Origin: Vibrio fluminensis
Lineage (GTDB): Bacteria > Pseudomonadota > Gammaproteobacteria > Enterobacterales > Vibrionaceae
Direction: 5' to 3'
DNA: 64,000 nt
Assembly (NCBI RefSeq): GCF_015278125.1
Contig: NZ_JADILO010000020.1
Span: 1 to 64,000 of the forward strand
Part shown: in pieces, positions 47,879 through 57,470 of the stretch
How positions within the stretch are numbered: the stretch's first letter is position 1
Layout of the letters: every line of letters begins with the position of its first letter
Notes under the pieces: generated by a model
Told to the model about the DNA's origin: nothing
Databases searched by the model: none
The model's input: only the letters and a program-made list of their open reading frames with translations
Position numbers and translations under genes: made by a program

Positions 47879-48952
47879 ATGATGTTCGCCCCACCAAAGC
47901 GTTTACTAGCGCTCTCACCCATCGCTTTACTTACCGCTTGTGCGGCACCAGTCAAGGATACAACTCCAACCAATCCAACCGTTGTCGTCAAAGCAAAGTA
48001 CTCAATGGAAGGACTCTTCCTACCGGATGGTAAAGGGCAAGCAAATACTTACACTCGTAGCGACCGCCGTCATTTACATCGAGATTTCGAAAGTGATAGC
48101 TTCTTGAGTTCATTCACCAATTCTGATATCAGCAATATCTATCGCCTTGACCGCAACTTACTTTGGGAACTGAATCATAGTAGTGAAACTTACCGTGAAT
48201 GCGCCATATCTGGATGTACTACGTTTGCATTCCCAGAGCAGCAGGAAGAAGAGGAAGAGCTCCAATCCTACGAGGAAATTGACTGTAATGTCGCTCTCAA
48301 AAAGAACGAATTCAAAGTGGAGTCGACTGGGCAACAGCGTGTTATTTCTGGTATGAAGGCGAATGAATACGCCGTCACATGGCATATCATTCAAGAAGAC
48401 AAAAATAAGCAACAAGATCAAACGCTATTTAAAATCAACGTTTGGACAACAGCGCCCAACAGTGAAATAAATCAGGCTTGGGCCGTACATGAAGAAGCAA
48501 CAGATCGTTACTTAAATGCCGTCGGTGAAAATAACCCCCTCGTACGCCTATTGGGCCGTGATGGTTATAAAGCGATCAGCGCTTTCACTGGTGACATAGA
48601 GCAGAGCGAGCAGAAATCGAGTAATGCGATTCTTGCCAAACTGCAGAACATTAAAGGCTACCCACTCAGCTCAAAAATGGAGATCTTTGCTCAGTTCAAA
48701 GCCTGTAAAGAAGAGCGCCGCCAAGCTTCTCGCACCCAATTAGATTTTAGCAACGGGCTTGATGGGCTCACCGACTCAGCCACATCTCTACTCGGAGATT
48801 TGGTCAACGAAAAAGTGGAAGACCAAGTTCAAGAGTGGCAAAAAGATGCATTAGTACGCCATATCTATGAAGTAACTTCAGTAAGCGAGGAAGGTGTGCG
48901 TGATAGCAAGTTTGAGGTTCCAGCGAATTACCGATTATCGGATCGTCAGTAA
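47879..48952 (+). CDS. Lipoprotein of unknown function
   Basis: I choose the ATG at 47879, 8 nt after AAAGGA (357 residues); ATGs at 47861 and 47882 are alternatives. The N-terminus MMFAPPKRLLALSPIALLTAC is a lipoprotein signal ending in the LTAC lipobox, so it should be lipidated, probably at the outer membrane (the residues after Cys are AAP, with no Asp at +2). The rest is soluble and acidic (EEQEEEEELQSYEE near 125). A CAISGC and a CNVALKK segment supply further Cys. I recognise no family. The 230 bases upstream hold a partial Fur-like AT repeat but no clear promoter. Confidence 0.75.
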   Translation: MMFAPPKRLLALSPIALLTACAAPVKDTTPTNPTVVVKAKYSMEGLFLPDGKGQANTYTRSDRRHLHRDFESDSFLSSFTNSDISNIYRLDRNLLWELNHSSETYRECAISGCTTFAFPEQQEEEEELQSYEEIDCNVALKKNEFKVESTGQQRVISGMKANEYAVTWHIIQEDKNKQQDQTLFKINVWTTAPNSEINQAWAVHEEATDRYLNAVGENNPLVRLLGRDGYKAISAFTGDIEQSEQKSSNAILAKLQNIKGYPLSSKMEIFAQFKACKEERRQASRTQLDFSNGLDGLTDSATSLLGDLVNEKVEDQVQEWQKDALVRHIYEVTSVSEEGVRDSKFEVPANYRLSDRQ

Positions 48953-49129
48953 TCACTAAATTCTGGCCATCAGAAAAGAGTTTGGCCATTCTTATTAATT
49001 AAAGTCGCCGATAACGTCGTTACTAATTGGAATAGCTCGTTACAAGCGTTTTTGATTACGTAATTCTCTAAACTCTCACTTACCCTGACGAGTATTCACC
49101 GCTAAAGGTGTATATCCTTAGCATGGATA

Positions 49130-49165
49130 AAAAAAGACCCCGAATGAATTCGGGGTCTTTCTTTA
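49130..49165. terminator. Intrinsic terminator after nqrM (bidirectional)
   Basis: AAAGACCCCGAAT and ATTCGGGGTCTTT pair almost perfectly, with A/T runs at both ends. It ends the apbE-nqrM transcript on the minus strand; on the plus strand the lipoprotein transcript would meet it. Confidence 0.85.
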
Positions 49166-49174
49166 TTAAACAGA

Positions 49175-49408
49175 TCATGCGATGCGATCTTTTTCCCACG
49201 CCGCGAGTTTCTCAGCTCTTGCCGCTGCACGCGCTTCGCGTTTTTTACGCGCGTCACATGGCTCAGGACAATTGCACACTTTTTCAATGCCCACGGCACC
49301 TAAACCACCACAACTGCCTTTCACGACTTTCTTCTGGAAAATATAACCAACCGCCATAGCAGCAATTACCGCCATGAAAACACCAAAAGTAATTAAAAAT
49401 GTACTCAT
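49175..49408 (-). CDS. nqrM: Na+-NQR maturation protein NqrM
   Basis: A 77-residue protein (start at 49408, MSTFLITFGVFMAVIAAMAVGYIFQ) with one N-terminal transmembrane helix. The conserved Cys cluster GSCGG...VCNCPEPC gives four Cys that NqrM uses to deliver iron for the Cys-ligated Fe centre between NqrD and NqrE. The longer frame starting at 49483 overlaps apbE and is not needed. It lies directly after apbE, and the usual nqrA-F-apbE-nqrM order is complete. Confidence 0.93.
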   Translation of the reverse strand: MSTFLITFGVFMAVIAAMAVGYIFQKKVVKGSCGGLGAVGIEKVCNCPEPCDARKKREARAAARAEKLAAWEKDRIA

Positions 49409-49430
49409 ATTGATACGCCCACTTAGCTCA

Positions 49431-50435
49431 TTATTTATTGATAAATGGTTTGTAAGCTTCTGAAGCCAGTTCTTTAAAACCATCTTTAGTTTTCACAATC
49501 ATGAAAACTGGAATGTTGTTGTCGTTAGCGATTTGCATACCACGCTCTTCACCCAGCACCATTAAGCCAGTCGCTAACCCGTCAGCCGTCATAGAAGACT
49601 TGTCGAGTACTGTCACCGACACCACTTTGTGATTAATTGGCTTACCAGTTTGCGGGTCGATAATATGTGAGTATCGCACACCATCACTTTCAAAGTAATT
49701 ACGGTAATCGCCACTGGTTGCAACCGCCATATCACCGGGCTCGATAATCTCTTGAATACCACGAGAATCAACCGTTGGTTTCTCAATCGCGATACGCCAA
49801 GCAACTCCCTCACGATTTAGCCCTTTAAGGCGCATCTCACCGCCCACTTCAACCATGTAGTTTTGAATACCTTCCGCTTGTAGATAGTTTGCAACGACAT
49901 CCACACCCCAGCCTTTGGCAATGGTGGAAAGATCCACATAGAGGTTCGGGATATCTTTCGTTAGCTGGGTACCATCGACAGAAAGATGCTCAATACCAAT
50001 ATTGGCGCGACGCGCAGCCAGCTCTTCATCACTAGGTACGACATCAGGGCGCGCTTCTGGACCAAAGCCCCATAAGTTCACTAAAGGACCAACCGTAACA
50101 TCCAGTGCACCAAGAGTAAGACCGTTCAAGCGAATCGCTTCTTTCACTACCGTCGCGGTTTGCGGCGAAACCGTAAACGGTTCAGCGGATTGATGCTGAT
50201 TAAAACGGCTAAGCTCAGAGTCTTGGCGGTAAGTTGACATCTGGTCGTTTACTTCTTCAAGTAAACGGTCAACTTCAGTCTGGATCGCTTCTGGAGCAGG
50301 CAGACCATCTTGCTCAATGTATTTGATGTTGTAAGTGGTCCCCATGGTTGGACCGCTTAAATGAATCTGCTCAACTGGTTTCTCGCAACCAGCTAAAACG
50401 AATAGGGAAGCAAATGCAACAAGCCACTTTTTCAC
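49431..50435 (-). CDS. apbE: FAD:protein FMN transferase
   Basis: Flavin transferase that attaches FMN through a phosphoester bond to Thr in NqrB and NqrC. The 334 residues begin with a lipoprotein signal (MKKWLVAFASLFVLAGC, Cys about 17), placing it in the periplasm on a membrane. GTTYNIKY, DVTVGPLVNLWGFGP, YVDLSTIAKGWGVD and YSHIIDPQTGKP, then SMTADGLATG (magnesium/FAD site), are conserved. It lies 284 nt after nqrF, behind the nqr terminator, so it probably has its own promoter or reads through. Confidence 0.95.
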   Translation of the reverse strand: MKKWLVAFASLFVLAGCEKPVEQIHLSGPTMGTTYNIKYIEQDGLPAPEAIQTEVDRLLEEVNDQMSTYRQDSELSRFNQHQSAEPFTVSPQTATVVKEAIRLNGLTLGALDVTVGPLVNLWGFGPEARPDVVPSDEELAARRANIGIEHLSVDGTQLTKDIPNLYVDLSTIAKGWGVDVVANYLQAEGIQNYMVEVGGEMRLKGLNREGVAWRIAIEKPTVDSRGIQEIIEPGDMAVATSGDYRNYFESDGVRYSHIIDPQTGKPINHKVVSVTVLDKSSMTADGLATGLMVLGEERGMQIANDNNIPVFMIVKTKDGFKELASEAYKPFINK

Positions 50436-50540
50436 TTGTTTACTCCTATCTCAATAAAGAAAACATAAGAAAGCTATGACTGAAAAAACACTGAAAACAC
50501 CAGTTGCTATTCATCAGCTCTCTTATATTCACTAGAACCA

Positions 50541-50571
50541 TAAAATTATGGCTGACAAAAACGTCAGCCAT
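50541..50571 (-). terminator. Terminator after nqrF
   Basis: ATGGCTGAC and GTCAGCCAT (50548-50571) pair perfectly around 6 nt and are followed on the minus strand by AATTTTATG. It lies about 150 nt after nqrF, beyond the repeat element at 50607-50710. Confidence 0.65.
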
Positions 50572-50606
50572 CTTATACATCTTTGGTGAATCACCCATTT
50601 CAAATG

Positions 50607-50710
50607 ATTTGTCGTTGTGGCTAGGCAGTAGTGCCGACTTATCGCTATGAGCATAGATAACTATGTGATTAGCGTAAGTTGACACTACTAACAACGCCAC
50701 GGCGTCAAAT
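50607..50710. repeat. Dispersed hairpin element, copy 2
   Basis: A 104-bp, nearly full-length palindrome between nqrF and apbE. Outer arms ATTTGTCGTTGTGG (50607-50620) and CCACGGCGTCAAAT (50697-50710) pair at 11 of 14 positions, two of the mismatches being G-U wobbles if transcribed. Inside are GTTGT/ACAAC, AGTAGTG/CACTACT, ACTTA/TAAGT, CGCTA/TAGCG, then the TGAG/TGAT internal loop and CATAG/CTATG at the tip. The tip, the CTAGGC and the AACAACGC are shared with the element at 32-120, so the two belong to one family. The stem sequences differ but remain paired, a sign that structure is what is kept. Confidence 0.75.
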
Positions 50711-50719
50711 CAGAAGAAA

Positions 50720-51946
50720 TTAGCCACCGAAGTCATCTAGAAGAATGTTCTCATCCTCTACACCTAGATCTTTCAGCATGCCGATAACCGCTGCGTTCAT
50801 CATAGGTGGACCACACATGTAGTATTCACAATCTTCTGGCGCTTCGTGATCACGTAGGTAGTTTTCATAAAGCACGTTATGGATGAAGCCTGTGTAACCA
50901 TCCCAGTTATCTTCTGGTAGTGGATCAGACAGTGCACAGTGCCATACGAAGTTATCGTTCTCTGCCGCTAGGCCATCGAAATCTTCTACGTAGAACATTT
51001 CACGCTTAGAACGCGCACCGTACCAGAAAGACATCTTACGCTTAGAGTGTAGACGTTTTAGCTGGTCGAAAATGTGCGAACGCATTGGCGCCATACCTGC
51101 ACCACCACCAACGAATACCATCTCGTTATCCGTGTCTTTGGCAAAGAACTCACCAAATGGACCAGAAATTGTACACTTGTCGCCTTCTTTAAGAGACCAG
51201 ATGAACGATGACATGATGCCAGGTGCTACGTCTGGGTTGTTCGGCGGCGGAGTTGCGATACGAACGTTCAGCATGATGATGCCGTGCTCTTCTGGGTAGT
51301 TAGCCATAGAGTATGCACGAATCGTTTCTTCGTTCACTTTAGACTCGTAACGGAACAGGTTGAACTTGTCCCAGTCTTCACGATATTCCTCAGGAACGTC
51401 GAAATCTGCGTATTTCACGTGGTGAGCTGGCGCTTCAATCTGGATGTAACCACCAGCACGGAAAGGTACTGATTCGCCATCTGGAATTTGTAGCTTAAGC
51501 TCTTTGATGAATGTTGCTTTGTTATCGTTAGAGATAACTGTACATTCCCACTTCTTCACGCCGAAGATTTCTTCAGGAAGCTCGATGTCCATGTCAGTTT
51601 TCATTGCAACTTGACATGCTAGACGCTCACCTTCACGCGCTTCACCTTTAGTAATGTGGTCAAGCTCGGTTGGTAGGATGTCGCCACCACCTGATTTAAC
51701 TTTTACGCGACACTGACCACATGAGCCACCGCCACCACAAGCAGAAGATACGAATACGCCTGCACCCGCGAGTGCAGTCAGTAGCTTGCCGCCTGGTTGT
51801 GTAACGATCGCCAGATTAGGATCATCGTTCACAGAAATTGTAATGTCACCTGTTGGTACTAGCTTAGATTTAGCGAAAAGAATCACTAAAACTAGCGCCA
51901 GTATAATCAGGGTAAACATCACTACACCAAAAATAATAGTAGACAT
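50720..51946 (-). CDS. nqrF: Na+-translocating NADH:quinone reductase subunit F
   Basis: Electron entry subunit of Na+-NQR: takes electrons from NADH via FAD and a 2Fe-2S cluster. The 408 residues contain one N-terminal transmembrane helix (about 5-25), a ferredoxin-like domain with [12 protein letters not shown] plus a later Cys (RLACQV), then a ferredoxin-reductase-type FAD domain ([13 protein letters not shown]) and NAD domain ([17 protein letters not shown]). It is last of nqrA-F, 33 nt after nqrE. Confidence 0.98.
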   Translation of the reverse strand: MSTIIFGVVMFTLIILALVLVILFAKSKLVPTGDITISVNDDPNLAIVTQPGGKLLTALAGAGVFVSSACGGGGSCGQCRVKVKSGGGDILPTELDHITKGEAREGERLACQVAMKTDMDIELPEEIFGVKKWECTVISNDNKATFIKELKLQIPDGESVPFRAGGYIQIEAPAHHVKYADFDVPEEYREDWDKFNLFRYESKVNEETIRAYSMANYPEEHGIIMLNVRIATPPPNNPDVAPGIMSSFIWSLKEGDKCTISGPFGEFFAKDTDNEMVFVGGGAGMAPMRSHIFDQLKRLHSKRKMSFWYGARSKREMFYVEDFDGLAAENDNFVWHCALSDPLPEDNWDGYTGFIHNVLYENYLRDHEAPEDCEYYMCGPPMMNAAVIGMLKDLGVEDENILLDDFGG

Positions 51947-51979
51947 TAACTATTCCTTATTTGCTGCGGTTTACCCGAC

Positions 51980-52576
51980 TTACAGTTGAACACCAGAGAA
52001 AGACATAAAGCCCAACGCCATTAGACCTACAGTAATAAACGTGATACCTAGACCACGCAGACCTGGAGGAACGTCAGAGTACTTCATTTTCTCACGGATA
52101 CCTGCAAGAGCTACGATAGCGAGCATCCAACCCACACCTGAACCGAAACCGTAAACAACAGATTCAGCAAAGTTGTAGTCACGTTGTACCATGAAAGATA
52201 CACCACCGAAGATTGCACAGTTTACTGTGATCAGCGGTAGGAAGATGCCTAGCGCGTTGTACAGAGGTGGGAAGAAACGGTCTAGAACCATCTCTAGGAT
52301 CTGTACAAGTGCAGCGATTACACCGATAAAGGTGATGAAGTTTAGGAAGCTAAGGTCTACGCCCTCAACTAACGCATTCTCTTTCAGTACAAGGTTGTAC
52401 ACTAGGTTGTTTACCGGTACAGCGATAGTCAGTACTACCACAACCGCAACACCTAGACCGAAAGAGGTCTTTACTTTCTTAGATACCGCAAGGAATGTAC
52501 ACATACCTAGGAAGAAAGACAGTGCCATGTTTTCGATGAAAATCGATTTAACTAACAGACTGATGTAATGTTCCAT
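51980..52576 (-). CDS. nqrE: Na+-translocating NADH:quinone reductase subunit E
   Basis: Integral membrane subunit forming, with NqrD, the symmetric pair that holds the intramembrane Fe centre. The 198 residues have six hydrophobic helices. [11 protein letters not shown] near the N-terminus and [13 protein letters not shown] (about 112-124) carry the Cys that bind iron. It lies 7 nt after nqrD. Confidence 0.98.
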
Positions 52577-52583
52577 GACGCCC

Positions 52584-53216
52584 TTACTCCTTCGCTTCTA
52601 CTTGTTCTGGTTTCAGAATGCGGATTACCCAGATTAGGAAGCCGATCAGGAAGAATGCAGATGGTGCTAGTAGCATTAGACCGTTAGGTTGGTACCAACC
52701 ACCATTGCTCACTAGAGGTAGCACTTCCATACCGAACAATTTGCCTGAGCCGAATAGTTCACGGAAGAAACCAACAGTGATTAGAACGAAACCGTAACCA
52801 AGACCGTTACCAAGACCATCGATAAATGATGGGAATGGAGCAGACTTCATCGCGAACGCTTCAGCACGACCCATTACGATACAGTTGGTAATGATAAGGC
52901 CAACGAATACAGATAGCTGCTTAGAGATATCGTATAGGTAAGCTTTCAATACTTGGTCTACCACGATTACTAGAGATGCGATGATCGCCATTTGAACGAT
53001 GATACGCACACTGTTAGGAATGTGGTTACGGATTAGCGAAACAAATAAGTTTGAGAATGCAGTAACGAACATTACCGCAATCGTCATAACGAATGCTGTC
53101 TCTAGTTTGGTTGTTACTGCAAGAGCAGAACATACACCAAGAACTTGTAGCGCGATTGGGTTGTTATCCAACACCGGCGCCATAATGCTCTTTTTAATGT
53201 TTTGTGCACTAGACAT
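52584..53216 (-). CDS. nqrD: Na+-translocating NADH:quinone reductase subunit D
   Basis: Partner of NqrE. The 210 residues contain about six membrane helices; [14 protein letters not shown] and [16 protein letters not shown] supply the two Cys for the Fe site. The start shares one base with the nqrC stop (53216). The gene is part of the tightly packed nqrA-F operon. Confidence 0.98.
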
Positions 53217-54001
53217 TAGTTCAGACCTCCGTCACGAACTTTTGCTAGGAACGGACCAAAGCCCATATCGCCTAACCAGAAGTCGAATGTACCCTGAACA
53301 CCGTTACCAGTCAGTGTTGCGCCTGATAGGCCATCAACACCGTGCTCAGAACCTGCTGGTGCGCCACCTTTAACAATCTTAATTGCTGGTTTGTGGTTTT
53401 CGTCGAATAGTTTCTTACCAACGAATTGTGCGCGCCAAGATGGGTTCTCAACTTCACCACCAAGTCCAGGAGTTTCACCCTGCTCGTAGTAAGTGATACC
53501 GTCAATAGTGTTACCGTCAGTTTGAACAGCCACGAAAGCGTACATCATTGACCATAGACCCGTACCGTGTACTGGGATGATCACTTTAGACACTTCGTCA
53601 CCTTGTTTAACTAGGTAAACAATACCTACGTCAGCACGACGAAGGATCTTCGCTTTGTCTTGTTCAGCCGTTAACTTGATTGAGTGAGTTGGCTCTTTCG
53701 CAGCTTTACGCTGGTCGTAGTTTGCCGCGGTCAAACCATCTTCAGTTTTCTCAACGAAGTTACCAGTTTTAAAGTCTACTAGACGAGGCTCAATGTACTC
53801 TGCAAATAGCTCAGGAACTTTCTTGCCATCGGCTTGAATACCTGCAACTTCAACGATTTTCGATTGTTTATCTAGAATCGCGTTTGCTTTTTGTTGGCCA
53901 CGTAGAGCGACTGCCGCTGTTGATACAACGATTGAGCACACTAAGCTCAATGCGATAACAACAAACAGCGTCTTTTTAATGCTATCGTTATTACTTGCCA
54001 T
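53216..54001 (-). CDS. nqrC: Na+-translocating NADH:quinone reductase subunit C
   Basis: Subunit with a covalent FMN on the periplasmic side. The 261 residues have one N-terminal transmembrane helix ([19 protein letters not shown]) and an FMN-binding domain. [14 protein letters not shown] near residue 222 carries the SGAT motif whose Thr is flavinylated by ApbE. It overlaps nqrB by 11 nt and nqrD by 1. Confidence 0.98.
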   Translation of the reverse strand: MASNNDSIKKTLFVVIALSLVCSIVVSTAAVALRGQQKANAILDKQSKIVEVAGIQADGKKVPELFAEYIEPRLVDFKTGNFVEKTEDGLTAANYDQRKAAKEPTHSIKLTAEQDKAKILRRADVGIVYLVKQGDEVSKVIIPVHGTGLWSMMYAFVAVQTDGNTIDGITYYEQGETPGLGGEVENPSWRAQFVGKKLFDENHKPAIKIVKGGAPAGSEHGVDGLSGATLTGNGVQGTFDFWLGDMGFGPFLAKVRDGGLN

Positions 54002-55235
54002 AGCGTGCTAGTCTCCGCTTGATGTTCTTCTCGATGACTACATGGTCGAACAAAGGTGCAAATAGGTTCGCGAATAGAATCGCCAGCATCATACCTTCTG
54101 GGTACGCTGGGTTAACTACACGGATCATCACACACATTGCACCAATCAAAATACCGTACCACCACTTACCTGAGTTAGTGAATGATGCTGATACTGGGTC
54201 GGTTGCCATGAAGAACATACCGAATGCGAAGCCACCTAGAACTAGGTGCCAATGCCAAGGCATGCTAAACATTGCATTTGAATCAGAACCGATAACGTTG
54301 AACAGCGTCGCTGTAGCAATCATACCGATCATCACACCCGCAATAATGCGCCATGAAGCGATTCGCATGTAAACGATCATTGCCGCACCAATCATAAGTG
54401 CTAGCGTTGATACTTCACCAATTGAACCTGGGATGTTACCGATGAACGCGTCCATCCAAGTAATTGGAGCACCAGTGATGTTGTTGATCAGCGCACCGTT
54501 ACCACCTTGAGCCCATTGGCTTAGTGCTGTTGCACCAGAGAAGCCATCAGCTGCAGTCCATACTAGGTCACCTGAAATCTGTGCTGGGTAAGCAAAGAAT
54601 AGGAAAGCACGGCCAGCAAGCGCTGGGTTAAGGAAGTTACGACCTGTACCACCGAAGATCTCTTTAGCAACAACAACACCAAAGGTAATACCTAGTGCTG
54701 CTTGCCATAGAGGTAGCGTTGGCGGAACAATCAATGCGAATAGAATCGAAGTAACAAAGAAACCTTCGTTTACTTCGTGCTTACGCACCATACAGAACAG
54801 CACTTCCCAGAAACCACCCACAAGGAATACAGTGGCATAAATTGGTAGGAAGTATGTCGCACCAAGAATCATCTTGCTGCCAACACCTGCATCAGCCGCA
54901 ATCGTGCCGCCTAGCATCTCTGTTAACCAGTAGTGCCAGTTACCTGCTACTACTGCCGCTAGTTGCTCACCAGCGTACATGTGGTTAAGTGCTGCGATAG
55001 CTTGGCCACCCGCGTTGTACATACCCCAGAACATTGCTGGGAATACCGCGAACCAAACCATGATCATGATACGTTTTAAGTCAACGCTATCACGAACGTG
55101 CGAGCTTTTTTGTGTCACTAGGCCAGGAGTGTAGAAAACTGTTGCTACAGCTTCGTACAGGGCAAACCATTTTTCATGCTTACCGCCTGGCTCAAAGTGA
55201 TGCTCGATGTCTTCAAGAAACTTTTTAAGAGCCAT
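53991..55235 (-). CDS. nqrB: Na+-translocating NADH:quinone reductase subunit B
   Basis: Main membrane subunit that carries Na+, holds riboflavin and a covalent FMN, and reduces ubiquinone. The 414 residues have about ten transmembrane helices. [14 protein letters not shown] (about 233-246) holds the SGAT flavinylation Thr, and [20 protein letters not shown] is conserved. It starts 5 nt after nqrA. Confidence 0.98.
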   Translation of the reverse strand: MALKKFLEDIEHHFEPGGKHEKWFALYEAVATVFYTPGLVTQKSSHVRDSVDLKRIMIMVWFAVFPAMFWGMYNAGGQAIAALNHMYAGEQLAAVVAGNWHYWLTEMLGGTIAADAGVGSKMILGATYFLPIYATVFLVGGFWEVLFCMVRKHEVNEGFFVTSILFALIVPPTLPLWQAALGITFGVVVAKEIFGGTGRNFLNPALAGRAFLFFAYPAQISGDLVWTAADGFSGATALSQWAQGGNGALINNITGAPITWMDAFIGNIPGSIGEVSTLALMIGAAMIVYMRIASWRIIAGVMIGMIATATLFNVIGSDSNAMFSMPWHWHLVLGGFAFGMFFMATDPVSASFTNSGKWWYGILIGAMCVMIRVVNPAYPEGMMLAILFANLFAPLFDHVVIEKNIKRRLARYGK

Positions 55236-55240
55236 GAAAA

Positions 55241-56581
55241 TTACCCTTCCTTCTCAATCTTGTCTAAGCACTCACGAAGTAACATGCCGTACTCGTATTT
55301 GCCTGGACATACAAAGGTACACAAAGCTAGATCTTCTTCATCCAGTTCTAGAGCACCCAGCGCTTGAGCACTGTCTGTGTCACCAGCACATAGATCGCGA
55401 AGTAGCAATGTCGGCTCCATATCTAATGGCATTACACGCTCGTAACTGCCGATTGGAACCATTGAGCGGTCACTACCGTTGGTCGTAGTTGTCATATTGA
55501 ACAACTGACCTTTAAATAGGTGACCTAGGAAAGATTTCGTAACCGAGAACTTGTTTTTACCAGGCATAGCCCAGCCAAGCAGTTCTTTCTCACGACCTTC
55601 ACGTAATACCGAAACTTGTTGATGGTAACGACCTAGGTACGCGTGTGGACCAATAGCATGAGTACCAGTTAGTACTGAGCCAGAAATCACACGAACTTCA
55701 CCAGGCATTAACTCGTTGTCAGTCAACTCTTCCAGGCTCGCACCAATGATTGTGCGAATTAGACGTGGTTTGTTCACCACTGGACCTGCTAGAGAGATAA
55801 CACGCTCAACAGATAGCTCACCAGTTAGGAACAACTTACCGAACGCAATCACGTCTTGGTAGTTGATGCTCCACGCCACATTGTTTGCATTTACTGGGTA
55901 TAGGAAATGCATGTGGGTACCAGCAAGACCTGCTGGGTGAGGACCGTCAAACACGTGTTCTTCAACATTTGACTGAGAAGAACGAGGAAGGCTTGAGCCA
56001 GATTTACAAACGTAAACCTTGTCTTCCGTTAGGGCTGAAAGGACGTCAAGACCAGCGACAAACGCTTCTTTCTCTTCGTTGATAATCAACTCAGGCTGAG
56101 CTGCAAGAGGATTAGTATCCATTGCAGTCACAAAAATAGCCTTAGTAGAAGAAGCAACAGCTGGTACCTTGCTAAACGGACGAGTACGTAAAGCTGTCCA
56201 AAGACCTGAATCAATTAGCTGAGTTTTGATCGTTTCACGATCTAGACCTGCTAGTTGACCAGCTTCAAACTTGTCGAAAGTAACCTGTTCGTCACCTGCA
56301 GCTTCAATCACTACTGATTGAAGTACACGTTTCGCACCACGGTTAACTTCGATAACTTTACCGCTGATTGGCGAAGTAAATTTAACGCCTGGGTTCTTCT
56401 TATCTTCAAAAAGAACTTGAGCTTTCTTTACTTCGTCACCTACGCGGACATGCATAGTAGGACGCATGCCAACGTACTCTTCGCCAAGCAAGGCGACTTT
56501 CTTGATGGATTTACCATCATTAATCACCTGGGTAGGAGTTCCTGCGATAGGAAGGTCCAGACCCTTCTTTATTGTAATCAT
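55241..56581 (-). CDS. nqrA: Na+-translocating NADH:quinone reductase subunit A
   Basis: Cytoplasmic subunit near the quinone site, resembling complex I Nqo1 without its cofactors. The ATG at 56581 gives 446 residues starting [20 protein letters not shown], the usual N-terminus; 32 extra codons upstream are not supported. The Shine-Dalgarno is weak (GATAAAGTAGTGCAAG region), so translation may be limited. [13 protein letters not shown] is a conserved segment. It is the first gene of the operon, with a 428-bp upstream region. Confidence 0.97.
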   Translation of the reverse strand: MITIKKGLDLPIAGTPTQVINDGKSIKKVALLGEEYVGMRPTMHVRVGDEVKKAQVLFEDKKNPGVKFTSPISGKVIEVNRGAKRVLQSVVIEAAGDEQVTFDKFEAGQLAGLDRETIKTQLIDSGLWTALRTRPFSKVPAVASSTKAIFVTAMDTNPLAAQPELIINEEKEAFVAGLDVLSALTEDKVYVCKSGSSLPRSSQSNVEEHVFDGPHPAGLAGTHMHFLYPVNANNVAWSINYQDVIAFGKLFLTGELSVERVISLAGPVVNKPRLIRTIIGASLEELTDNELMPGEVRVISGSVLTGTHAIGPHAYLGRYHQQVSVLREGREKELLGWAMPGKNKFSVTKSFLGHLFKGQLFNMTTTTNGSDRSMVPIGSYERVMPLDMEPTLLLRDLCAGDTDSAQALGALELDEEDLALCTFVCPGKYEYGMLLRECLDKIEKEG

Positions 56582-57009
56582 ACGCACTTGCACTACTTTA
56601 TCGGGAAAAAGATTCTTTAATTGCGTAACTTTTAGACACGACATCAGTGTCCGGTTCTGGTGCGTTCGTAGCACCAAAATCGCAACATCCTATTAAAACT
56701 CTCGTCACATATAATAAGCGAGATTCATCAGGGGCGATAGTCTATCATCAATTAGGAATATGATGCCATGACCAATGGGGGGGATAGTGCGAATAAATGT
56801 TAGGAATTGAGTTTAAAAGGTTAAAGAATAGTCATAACTTTGAAGTGTCGCACATCGTGACAAAACTCTAATCTGCCTGAAAAGTAATGATAATTAACAC
56901 AATGAAACAAAATGTGTTAATTTGTCGTAATTCTTTTTATGTTTCCACATTGTTAATGGCTTTATAAATCGCCAACAAAAAAAAAGCAGCTTTCGCTGCC
57001 TCCTTATAC
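56582..57009. other. Upstream region of the nqr operon
   Basis: It contains the bolA terminator (56977-57000), a perfect 10-bp inverted repeat AATTAACACA (56893-56902) and TGTGTTAATT (56914-56923) with an 11-nt spacer, and, nearer nqrA, TATTAT-like -10 sequences on the minus strand around 56716-56724 without a convincing -35. The nqr promoter must lie here. No coding sequence is supported. Confidence 0.6.
56977..57000 (-). terminator. Intrinsic terminator after bolA
   Basis: GGCAGC and GCTGC pair around GAAA, a stable tetraloop, and are followed on the minus strand by nine Ts. Confidence 0.85.
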
Positions 57010-57315
57010 TTACTTATCGCCACCCAAACACATCGGACTATGTGGCGCTTGTTGCACCTCGCTCCATTCTTGCGGCGTGTAAGTATGGATAGCTAGGGCA
57101 TGGATATGATTGGCTAATTCATTCGCTAATGTTTGATTCACCAAACGATGTCTCGCAATCAAACGTAAGCCTTCAAATTGTTCGCTGACCACTATCACTT
57201 TGAAATGACTTTCCGAGCCCGGCGCAACGTTGTGCATAAAGCTTTCATTAATGACATCAAGATGAGTTGGGGTGAGTTGTTGGTGTAGTTTGGTTTTAAT
57301 CGTCTCTTCCATCAT
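57010..57315 (-). CDS. bolA: BolA family protein
   Basis: A 101-residue BolA protein, a morphology/stress regulator that binds monothiol glutaredoxins and Fe-S clusters. [20 protein letters not shown] opens the fold, [29 protein letters not shown] carries the class II KH-like core with the conserved HFKV, RHR and LVNQ elements, and [13 protein letters not shown] ends it. Start at codon 1 or 2. It diverges from rlmG; bolA-yajG-ampG is a familiar neighbourhood in E. coli. Confidence 0.95.
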   Translation of the reverse strand: MMEETIKTKLHQQLTPTHLDVINESFMHNVAPGSESHFKVIVVSEQFEGLRLIARHRLVNQTLANELANHIHALAIHTYTPQEWSEVQQAPHSPMCLGGDK

Positions 57316-57470
57316 GATAAAACTCCACTTCCTATTAACAGTATGACTATTTATTTATGTTATTTGCGCATCTTAGACTGCGAGTGAGTAAATCTAAAGG
57401 TTTTAGTTTCCACTTCCTTCCTCATCTGCGACAATTTCACTTAACTTAACATCCATCAAGCGTTCCATTT

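Noticed and set aside
48961..49000. TGGCCA repeat after the lipoprotein gene as terminator
   Set aside because: Only six paired bases with a long loop and a weak T tract; the strong hairpin at 49130-49165 is a better end for this transcript.
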